Shown in pieces: positions 1 to 6,103 of a DNA stretch of 11,059 bases; within the stretch, counting starts at the first letter, position 1, and each line of letters opens with the position of its first letter. The notes under the pieces are model-generated. The model was not told where the DNA came from and did not search any database. It was given only the letters and a program-made list of their open reading frames with translations. The position numbers and the translations under genes are program-made. Source of the DNA: CAYVZU01 sp964455935 (GTDB taxonomy: Bacteria > Fibrobacterota > CAYVZU01). Where the stretch lies: contig CAYVZU010000131.1 of assembly GCA_964455935.1 (NCBI GenBank), forward strand, positions 1 through 11,059, written 5' to 3'.

Positions 1-2
1 AG

Positions 3-170
3 ATCGGGATCGGCACGGGGCGTGGGTTGGCGGTCAGCTACGGGATTGTAAAAATGCATTGCGGCGAGATTCGGGTGGAATCGAATGCGGACCCATCCAA
101 AGGGTCCACCTATACGAAATTTTCGGTTGTTTTGCCCCGGTATGAAACCGCTATTATGAAACCGCTATGA
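3..170 (+). CDS. Histidine kinase, C-terminal end of the ATPase domain (5' partial)
   Basis: The first 55 codons, read in frame from base 3, are the end of a HATPase_c domain. They start in the G2 box (IGIGTGRGLAVSYGIVKMH), continue through the usual GEIRVES strand, and reach a G-S-T-Y/F block (PSKGSTYTKFSVVLP) that closes the ATP-binding fold. The protein would autophosphorylate a histidine in a part lying before the window, so its sensor and H-box cannot be seen. It is the first visible gene of a plus-strand signalling operon, and its stop lies 14 nt before the next start. The last residues (YETAIMKPL) are encoded by a 14-bp tandem duplication, described separately. The family call is firm. 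Which sensor class it belongs to is unknown. Confidence 0.88.
   Translation: MGIGTGRGLAVSYGIVKMHCGEIRVESNADPSKGSTYTKFSVVLPRYETAIMKPL
141..168 (+). repeat. Perfect 14-bp tandem duplication at a kinase 3' end
   Basis: TATGAAACCGCTAT occurs twice back to back (141-154 and 155-168). It is followed by GATGAAA at 169-175, which matches the first seven bases of the unit at six positions. The unit is not a multiple of three, so the two copies are read in different frames and the duplication sets the C-terminal residues and stop of the upstream kinase. Confidence 0.9.
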
Positions 171-184
171 TGAAAGGATAATGA

Positions 185-577
185 ATGAATAGCAAAGGGA
201 AGACGGTTTTGCTGGTGGACGATGATCCCGATTTTCTGGAGCAGCACAGGGTTCTTCTTGAATCCATGGGCTTTCAAGTGGTTTGCGCATCGGGCCGCAA
301 AGAGGGAGAAGATCTCCTGGAAAAGACACGGCCGGATGTGGCCATTCTGGACTTAATGATGGAAGAGGGCGATGGGGGATTCGTTCTGGCGCACAAAATC
401 AAGAATCGCAATTCCTCCATTCCGGTCATCATTGTTACCAGCGTGACCCATGACACCGGAATGGAGTTTGCCCTGGACAATCCGTTCGAACGCTCCTGGA
501 TCAAGGCCGATGCGTTGCTCGCAAAACCCGTGCGGTTCGAGCAGTTGAAAAAGGAACTGGAAAGGCTGGTCCGGTAA
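185..577 (+). CDS. Stand-alone receiver (CheY-like) response regulator
   Basis: This is a 130-residue single-domain receiver that takes phosphate from a kinase. The acidic pocket is the D12-D13-D14 run in VLLVDDDPDF, the phospho-acceptor is D56 (VAILDLMMEEGDGG), the switch Thr is T85 (VIIVTS), and the conserved Lys is K114 (LLAKPV). The T85-to-K114 distance is about 29 residues, against about 22 in CheY, so the alpha4/beta5 face carries extra sequence (roughly TGMEFALDNPFERSWIKAD). There is no output domain. The start is fixed by AAAGGA at 173-178, six bases before the ATG. The gene sits between two histidine kinases, and its stop is directly followed by the ATG of the next gene, suggesting translational coupling. 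Its likely role is a phosphate shuttle or protein-protein switch in the cytoplasm. The specific partner is inferred from position only. Confidence 0.93.
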   Translation: MNSKGKTVLLVDDDPDFLEQHRVLLESMGFQVVCASGRKEGEDLLEKTRPDVAILDLMMEEGDGGFVLAHKIKNRNSSIPVIIVTSVTHDTGMEFALDNPFERSWIKADALLAKPVRFEQLKKELERLVR

Positions 578-1718
578 ATGACCGCGCGGCAACTGCTCGT
601 ATACATTGTGGACGATGAACCGGGCATGTGCCTGGGCGCCAAACGCGCTATTGAAGGGTTCACATCCCGTTTCGATGACATTGATGTTGAAGCCCGTTTT
701 ACGACGGAGACATTCGACACAGGCGAAGCCGTTTTGGCTCAATTGGAGCAGAAACGGCCCGATATCCTGTTCCTGGATTGCCGGCTGCCGGGCATCGGCG
801 GAATGGAGATCCTGGAAACGATTGCTCCCCGGGGAAAAAGCATCATTCCCATCATGATTACGGCTTATGGGACGCTGGAAACGGCGGTACGCGCGACCAA
901 GCTGGGCGCCTATGATTTTCTGGCCAAGCCGTTTACGCCNNNNNNNNNNCGAATTGCGCCATACGCTGCGCAAGGCGGCCCGCGATTGCCTGCTGACCGA
1001 AGCCGCCAAAAACCTCGCCGAGGAAAAGAAAAAGGTCCGTTTTCATTTCCTTCGCGTGCTGGGTCACGAGTTGAAGGCGCCGCTCAACGCCGTGGAAGGG
1101 TACTTGAACATTCTCGAACACGGCACCCTGGGACAAAACGTTTCCGATTATCGGGCCATGATTGGGCAAAGCCTGGTTCGAATGGAAGGGATGCGCAAGC
1201 TGATCGCTGATTTGCTGGACCTAACCTGCATTGAATCCGGGGAAAAGAAAAGGGAAGCAAAAAAGCTGGATATGGGGGAAATTGCGGACAGGGTTGCCGG
1301 AAACTTCAAGGGCGAGGCAATGGCGAGGAATGTCGGGATTGCCGTGGAGGCAAAATCGGGGATCCAAATGACGGCCGACGAAGGCGAAATCGAGATGATT
1401 TTATCGAACCTGGTGTCGAATGCAATCAAATATAACCGCCCCGGCGGGCAGGTTCGCATCACATTCGGGCGTCAGGAAAATAGAATCCGTATCGTTGTGC
1501 AGGATACCGGAATCGGCCTTGCGACGGAGGAAAGGGAGAAGCTCTTTGGTGAGTTTGTCCGGATTAAAAACGAGAAAACCCGTGCGATTCCCGGGAGCGG
1601 GCTTGGCCTTTCCATTGTGCGGAAACTGGCCCAACTCTACCGCGGTGATGTGATGGTGGACAGCATTCCCAACCAGGGCAGCACGTTTCGCGTGGAACTG
1701 ATTGACGAGGAATTCTGA
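578..1718 (+). CDS. Receiver-histidine kinase hybrid (REC-HisKA-HATPase), interrupted by an assembly gap
   Basis: The N-terminal receiver runs over residues 1-120: acidic D12/D13 (YIVDDEP), phospho-acceptor D67 (ILFLDCRLPG), T95 (IMITAYG) and K117 (FLAKPF). After the N run at 940-949 the protein resumes one frame over with a short helical linker. It then has a HisKA H-box (GHELKAPLNAVEGYL, the phosphorylated His codon at 1065-1067) and a complete HATPase domain: N box (LSNLVSNAIKYN), G1 (VQDTGIGL) and G2 (GSGLGLSIVRKL), ending VELIDEEF. No membrane or PAS/GAF sensor is present, so the receiver is the likely input: another kinase phosphorylates it and so controls this kinase. The frame change coincides exactly with the gap and fits a missing length divisible by three, so I call one gene and not two. 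The ATG overlaps nothing but abuts the previous stop. Confidence 0.9.
940..949. other. Assembly gap 1 (10 N)
   Basis: Ten Ns lie between the receiver and kinase parts of the hybrid. The receiver ends ...AKPFTP and the sequence resumes ELRHTLRKA. This is the usual receiver-end motif (KPFxP-D/E-ELR) with one residue missing. The frame offset requires a true length divisible by three, and 3 nt would restore the motif. Confidence 0.97.
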
Positions 1719-1769
1719 ACCTATACCGGTCTGCCTCGGGGAGCGCGGGCCGAAAATGGAGGTTTTCGA

Positions 1770-2153
1770 ATGGCGATTCAGAAAACGGTTCTGCTTGTCG
1801 ATGACGATGTCGATTTTCTAAAGGCAAACGAAATGGCGCTGGGGAAGACCTATCGATGCCAAACCGCACGCTCCGGAAAAGAATGCCTGGCGGCCCTTTT
1901 AAAAACAAAGCCGGACCTGATCGTGATGGACGTGATGATGGAAGACCTGTGCGACGGGTTGGAAACGGCTAAGAAGGTCAAATCCGGCAAGGAGACGGCG
2001 GGGATTCCGATTATCATGCTAACAAGCGTGAACAATTCGTTCGATTACCGTACCCAGGTGGGGGACGATTACTTTCCCCGCGACAAATGGCTCGATAAGC
2101 CGGTGAAACCCGAAGTGCTTTTGAGGGAAGTGAAGGCGCTTATTGGGGCATAG
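1770..2153 (+). CDS. Stand-alone receiver (CheY-like) response regulator, second copy
   Basis: This 127-residue single receiver domain has an acidic run D11-D13 (VLLVDDDVDF), phospho-acceptor D54 (LIVMDVMMEDLCDG), T85 (IIMLTS) and K110 (WLDKPVKPE). It resembles the 130-residue receiver earlier in the operon in length, in the VLLVDDDxDFL opening, in DxMMED/E after the acceptor Asp, in the TSV signature, and in an enlarged loop before the conserved Lys (here about 25 residues, containing YFPRDKW). The two look like paralogues from one subfamily. The start is clear: GGAGG at 1758-1762, seven bases before the ATG, one of the best ribosome-binding sites in the window. It lies 51 nt after the hybrid kinase stop and is followed by a hairpin, so it is probably the last gene of the operon. 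It has no output domain. It may accept phosphate from either kinase. Confidence 0.93.
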   Translation: MAIQKTVLLVDDDVDFLKANEMALGKTYRCQTARSGKECLAALLKTKPDLIVMDVMMEDLCDGLETAKKVKSGKETAGIPIIMLTSVNNSFDYRTQVGDDYFPRDKWLDKPVKPEVLLREVKALIGA

Positions 2154-2164
2154 GCCGCAATAAG

Positions 2165-2194
2165 CAACGAAGGCGCCTTCGGGTGCCCTCGTTG
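2165..2194 (+). terminator. Hairpin with a UUCG tetraloop after the signalling operon
   Basis: The left arm CAACGAAGGCGCC (2165-2177) and right arm GGTGCCCTCGTTG (2182-2194) pair over 13 positions, with one G-U wobble and one A-C mismatch. They close a TTCG loop, an unusually stable RNA tetraloop on the plus strand. The hairpin begins 12 nt after the stop of the last receiver gene. No T tract follows, so it may be a Rho-independent terminator of reduced strength, an mRNA 3' stabiliser, or both. Confidence 0.5.
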
Positions 2195-2343
2195 TCCTGC
2201 TCAGCACAATTCAAAATGTGTTCCTTCGCGAGTTGGCTCATCTGCCGGCCAGCCGTACCCATTTTGTGGTCTGGGACCTTTGGGCGATCGCGTCTCCGGA
2301 TTGGATGCAATAGGTTAGGATTCCGATAATTCGGGTTCAATGG
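2195..2343. other. Intergenic space between convergent transcription units
   Basis: No gene is seen here. The stretch separates the plus-strand signalling operon from the minus-strand membrane-protein genes. A small inverted repeat CCGA-TAAT-TCGG at 2323-2334 lies just beyond the stop of the minus-strand gene. It is too short and lacks a T tract, so I do not call it a terminator. Confidence 0.5.
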
Positions 2344-2730
2344 CTATTTCAACTGACCGGCCATTGCTTTGCCAAGAGTCCGCAGTCGCGAAATATGGAC
2401 GGTTACACCAATGCCAATTGCCAAAATCAATAGCCGCAGCCATGCGGTCGGTACGACAAATGCCGCAGAATAACCGATGGTTGTCCAGAGCAGGACAAGC
2501 GCGAGAATTTTGGTGGCTTTTGAAACAGCCCTATACTGATAATATTGTTTGATGTAATTTCCGAACAGTCTGTGATGCGTTATCCATTGGTAAAGAGGAT
2601 CGGAACCGCGGAAGAAACATGCTGCTGCCAACAGTAGGAAAGGGGTTGTCGGAAGCAGAGGCACAAAAATACCAATGATTCCCAAAAAAAGCGAAATATG
2701 CCCGGCCGCAATAAATAGCAGCTTATTCAA
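2344..2730 (-). CDS. DUF454/YbaN-like small inner-membrane protein
   Basis: This 128-residue hydrophobic protein matches the DUF454 (YbaN) family in size and pattern. It has an N-terminal helix pair with the family's G-x-x-G-x-F-x-P-L-L-P-T-T-P-F-L-L-L stretch (here GIIGIFVPLLPTTPFLLLAA, about residues 18-37), then ACFFRGS and the W-x-x-x-H-x-x-x-G segment (QWITHHRLFGNYI). Two further membrane helices follow at about residues 74-93 and 95-113. The family's biochemical role is not established, and I offer none. The start is a TTG at 2728-2730: the frame upstream runs to a TGA at 2761-2763 without an ATG. There is no strong ribosome-binding site. It is transcribed in the same direction as the membrane protein at 2891-4004, 160 nt away, and converges on the signalling operon. 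Confidence 0.85.
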   Translation of the reverse strand: MNKLLFIAAGHISLFLGIIGIFVPLLPTTPFLLLAAACFFRGSDPLYQWITHHRLFGNYIKQYYQYRAVSKATKILALVLLWTTIGYSAAFVVPTAWLRLLILAIGIGVTVHISRLRTLGKAMAGQLK

Positions 2731-2762
2731 TGTGAATCTCTGATGTTGTCTTTGCGGAAGTC

Positions 2763-2792
2763 ATTTTAAAAAAAAATAGCAAGCTGCGGCAA
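2763..2792 (-). promoter_or_regulatory. Possible sigma-70-like promoter for the DUF454 gene
   Basis: On the minus strand, TTGCCG (2787-2792, 4 of 6 to TTGACA) and TAAAAT (2763-2768, 5 of 6 to TATAAT) are 18 nt apart, with eight T's just before the -10. This lies about 33 nt before the TTG start. The same T9 run could instead end transcription from the upstream membrane gene, but no convincing GC hairpin precedes it. Confidence 0.25.
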
Positions 2793-2890
2793 AATGATCC
2801 ACCTTATTCTGATCTGAATGACCTCGGCGCCAAAACCTATCCGGAAATGTTTGGCTTCGCTCAGCGGAATTCAGGCGCGTCAGTATTGCT

Positions 2891-4004
2891 TCAGAGGCCA
2901 GTCAGCATTCCCAAAACGCGTAGCGCCAATTGATTGAGAGGGTACTTGAATAGAAGCAAAGGCAAAAACGGTACGCATGCCCAAGCCGCAAACCTTACGG
3001 CAAACGCCCTCCCCACAGGAATAGGGCGCATTGCGCGAATGACATCGATGCTGTTGGTTAAATCGGCCAGCGACTGAATATCCGGTGAGCCCAGCGGTGA
3101 TTCATGGGAGGCGTTTTCACTCCTGAGCCATTTGCTATCAAACAGCGTGACATAGCGGTAGGCTAGACCCATGTAATCATTCAATCCAACCCTCCGGCAC
3201 ATTCGCANNNNNNNNNNCAAGAGAAATCATTCGATAAACGCTTTCAAATGCCATCGAACCGAGGTACACCTCTCCGGCAAATGTGGCGGAGAGAACGGCC
3301 GACAGCGCCAGAATCAGCGGATTGAATTGGGCATGCACAACCTCCAGGTAAGCGATTCCTCCGGCCCTATCCGGATGGATGGGGATCAAGCGCAGACGCA
3401 AGTTCTGCAGGCGCCAAAGGAAAAACCACCAAAGTCCCAGGTGCCATAGCCAGCGCAGCAGCAGAAATCGAAAGAATGGCAGGCAAAGCCACTGATACCA
3501 GTTGTATGTCAGATTGTGGAGTTCGGCTTGTTTGATCGCCACAGACAGATTCCTTCCGGCGAGGTTGCCAATTGGGTCCCAAAGAGGCAAAACGAAGGCC
3601 AGCAGCAGCAGAAAAGGCTCAATGGCCCATTTGCCATTAAGCCGATCCACACGATGGATCTCCCGGGCCAGAATCGGCAATTCTTCGTTGGGAACAATAC
3701 CATTGCGTCTGCCATGGTCAATAAACTCAACCATCCGCGGTTCCAGTCGCGCTTCGGAAAAAAAGAAGAGCGGGATCGCCACGAGAAGACGAACATGGAT
3801 CCCGATCAGGCCCAGCGAAAAGATGCGAAAGCTGAATCCCTGCAAAATCTCAAGCAGTAATAAAACGCTCCACAGAAATAATCCAAGAGCAAGTCCCAGT
3901 CTAACGACCTCACCCTTGCTACGGACCAAGCCAATCCGGTGCCCCAGCCAATGCAGAGGACCTTCAAATATGGAGAAATTCGGAATGCTCTTGTCGGTTT
4001 TCAC
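2891..4004 (-). CDS. Uncharacterised multipass membrane protein, interrupted by an assembly gap
   Basis: I do not recognise a named family. The first part (4004 down to the gap, 262 residues) has hydrophobic segments at about residues 33-55, 62-83, 129-143, 170-199 and 228-246. A basic block follows the fourth (LRLRLIPIHPDRAGG). After the gap come about 104 residues: a soluble stretch (YRYVTLFDSKWLR), the motif GSPDIQSLADL, a basic RAMRPIPVGR, and a final membrane segment (AWACVPFLPLLLFKYPL). The DIQSLADL...PFLPLLL ending resembles a group of uncharacterised membrane proteins I know only as hypothetical. The frame changes exactly at the N run, consistent with one gene. The start is GTG (4002-4004): a TGA at 4017-4019 blocks extension and no ATG lies near. 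An insertion-sequence remnant lies just upstream. Function unknown. Confidence 0.72.
3208..3217. other. Assembly gap 2 (10 N)
   Basis: Ten Ns lie inside the multipass membrane protein gene. The frames on both sides fit a missing length divisible by three. The text before the gap stops soon after a membrane helix, and the text after it opens with a basic soluble region (RMCRRVGLNDYMG). The real gap may therefore be longer than 10 nt and hide a membrane helix. Confidence 0.95.
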
Positions 4005-4201
4005 GTGTAAACCACATCAAGTTAACCCAAATTCAGATATGGCGGCAAATGACATGCCGATCGAATACGCGATTCCTGGTTTGGGGATGACTCGGGCTCG
4101 GTGGGTTGTCAAGGCACGTGCCGCAGAAATCCGTGGTCCAAATCAGCAACTATCAACTACATTTGAGCCGACGCAGTATAATGCTTTCCAGATCGCGGAA
4201 T
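4005..4201. other. Non-coding stretch next to the transposase remnant
   Basis: No gene is called here. The plus-strand frame that later encodes the transposase tail carries no recognisable transposase motif in this part. An open plus-strand frame continues from sequence antisense to the membrane gene and is probably fortuitous. The stretch may be decayed insertion-sequence DNA and also holds the upstream region of the minus-strand membrane gene. Confidence 0.4.
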
Positions 4202-4477
4202 TACAACCAGCAGCGGGCGGACTGCGAAAACATCTTTGATGAGCTCAGGAACCAGAACCAGTGGGGCCATGCCGGTTTTTGCTCGCAACATTCCAATGTG
4301 ACAAAGCTGGCAGCCCGCCTGATGCCATTGAGCTACAATATCCGACTTATGGCTTGACTGCGGGCAACTGCGCTGCAGTTGAGCCTTAAAGGCCCTTTGC
4401 ATAACTGGGAGTTTGCGATTTCCAATACGACCAACCCGCTTGAAACGAAATTATTACCCGCTAACTGCGGAATTTAG
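4202..4477 (+). pseudogene. Remnant of an IS4/IS1380-type DDE transposase (C-terminal part)
   Basis: On the plus strand the segment YNQQRADCENIFDELRNQ, followed by QWGHAGF and later KLAARLMPLSYN, matches the well-known end of the catalytic domain in this group (consensus Y-R-x-R-A-D-C-E-N-x-F-D-E-L-K-N-Q-W-G-W-x-G-F-T-T...A-R-L-x-A-L-x-Y-N). The Glu of the DDE triad lies in the DCEN segment. The copy is damaged: the catalytic first two Asp regions are absent, WGW has become WGH, and a TGA at 4355-4357 interrupts the frame. The same frame then stays open to a TAG at 4475-4477. It ends three bases before the stop of the convergent propeller gene. No terminal inverted repeats or target duplication could be identified. 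It is an inactive fossil that marks a past insertion between two gene blocks. Confidence 0.72.
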
Positions 4478-4479
4478 GA

Positions 4480-6103
4480 TTATTTCAGGACACCGATTTT
4501 TAGGTATTTTCGGCGCCATCCGCCATCCCGATGGCGCGTCAGAATGCAGGCGGTATAGGTGCCATTTGCCGCATTCGAGGTATCCCAGACAAAGCGGCCC
4601 TTTGTGTTTGCAGGCAGGTTTCGTGCGGCAAATAGTTTCACAAGACGTTCGGCTGCATCGTAGATACGCGCCTCCACGTCTCCATCTTTCTCGATATAGT
4701 ACTGAATGGTGGCTGTGATTTTGGCCGGATTCGGATAGCTATAACAGCCTTCGTTGAAAGACGTGGCAGGGGGGGTTGGGTCGGAAGCCTGGTAGCATAC
4801 CACTTTTCCCGCGGTTGTCGCCACATAGACCCGTCCGTTGCTGCCCATGGGCGATGAAAGAATATCCCCAGCCAGACTGTCCTCCCATAACTTTGCGCCG
4901 CTGCGGACGGCCAGGGCATAGAACTTGCCTTCCCCCCAGCCCACGAAAACGGCCGAATCGCTCAAGAAAGGGCTCGAACAGAAACCCAGCTGCAAACACG
5001 ACCGCAACTCCGAGAAACGCCATTGGACCGCTCCTGTGTGGCGGTCAAGAGCGACAAGAGTGAAGCGGGACTTGGGACGGCCATATTCCATTCGGACAAC
5101 GAAGACGCTGGAGTCGTTGACCGCCACCGAAGAGGTGGCCGAGCCCCCCAGCGGGACAAAGGCATTGGCCCGATCTGTCGTGGTCAGCGGCTGCAACGCC
5201 GCCGCCTGGGATTTGCCGGCCATGCCTTGGCGTGATACGGCAGCCAGAATCCGTTGCCGAGCCCGCGGGCTATGGCGCGCAAGCAGATCGACCCGACGAA
5301 GAAATGCAACGTTGAGCGCCGCATCGGCAATTGCGTCCGCCTTCCAAAGCAACTTTCCATCCCAAAGGCGCAGCGCATACACATTTGGATCGTAGTCACC
5401 CGGGGAAAAGTAAACGACATCATTGCTGATCGCCGGCGTTGACAGATACACACCGCCGCCGGTCAGGAATTTCCACAGCGGCAATCCATCGCGGCNNNNN
5501 NNNNNGGGGGGTGACCGCCGTAAGAGCGCCGCCATTCTCGCCAAAGCACAATACCGATCCGCCCGCGGCGGCCGACGAGTAGACTGGTTGCGAATTGGTA
5601 TAGTACCAGGCCGGATCGCCGGTGTCAAGGTTTCGGGCGGTCATGTCCTGGGCCCATGCACCATTTCCATAAATGAGGAGACCGCCCACGATCAGCGGCG
5701 ACGAGCACTGTTCGCTTCCGTTGAAGAGGGTTCCCAGTGAATCGCCGGTGGAGGCATCAAGGATATAAATGATCCCGTCTCGCGAACCCGCGTAGATTTT
5801 TCCTCTGTAATGGACCGGGGAGGCATCGACCCAATCTCCTGTCTTGAATCGCCATAGCATCCGTCCCCGCGCAAGCGCGTAGACGGCGCCATCGCGCGCG
5901 CCCAAGTACACGGTGTCGTTGGTTACCGTGGGGGAGGAAGTAATCGTGGCGCCAAGGCTCAATTCGAATTCGCGAACCAGGGGAGCCGCAAGCGGTTCAT
6001 GCACCCATCCGGTTCGGCTTGTATCGGCTCGGAACATGGCGGCCGATGCGAGTTCCGCCACGAGAAGAACAAGCAATCCCGGTTTATTGCAGCGTATATC
6101 CAT
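4480..6103 (-). CDS. Secreted PQQ-like beta-propeller protein with a T9SS/FlgD-like C-terminal domain, interrupted by an assembly gap
   Basis: The protein opens with a signal peptide (hydrophobic core GLLVLLVAELASA, cleavage likely near residue 21-22), then FRADTSRTGW, a common lead-in to PQQ-like propellers. Propeller blades follow, each of the form S-S-P/A...VYxGxxDGxVYALxxxxGxxLW: TVYLGARDGAVYALARGRML, KIYAGSRDGIIYILDAST, and, after the gap, RDGLPLWKF and VYALRLWDGKLLWK. A less propeller-like insert (LLARHSPRARQR...) lies midway. The last 88 residues (4483-4746) form the sorting-type domain: YPNPA, then TIQYYIEKDGDVEARIYD, NTKGRFVWD, NGTYTACI and the terminal RKYLKIGVLK. In T9SS bacteria this domain directs export through the outer membrane and surface attachment. 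The ATG at 6101-6103 lies inside the end of the upstream propeller gene, so translation is likely coupled. About 199 codons precede the gap and 337 follow it. The ligand is unknown. Confidence 0.85.
5496..5505. other. Assembly gap 3 (10 N)
   Basis: Ten Ns split the second propeller gene. The text before reads GGALTAVTP and the text after RDGLPLWKF, which together make a normal blade joint (xLTAVxPxDGxxLWxF). Frames fit a missing length divisible by three, probably only zero to a few codons. Confidence 0.95.

Noticed and set aside
2284..2291. GCGATCGC octamer palindrome (HIP1-like)
   Set aside because: It is a single occurrence in a moderately GC-rich intergenic stretch. HIP1 matters only when highly repeated, as in cyanobacteria.
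2761..2797. Inverted repeat TCATTTT...AAAATGA around the T9/A9 run as a terminator
   Set aside because: The stem is only 7 bp and AT-rich, with the T run inside the loop and not after the stem. It does not have terminator geometry.
3502..4239. Open frame of 245 codons on the plus strand
   Set aside because: It runs mostly antisense to the multipass membrane protein, has low-complexity Ser/Arg-rich content and matches no family. It is a shadow frame.
5420..5628. Two overlapping minus-strand frames suggesting two separate propeller genes
   Set aside because: The frame switch coincides exactly with the N run, and the blade motif continues across it. One gap-split gene explains it better.
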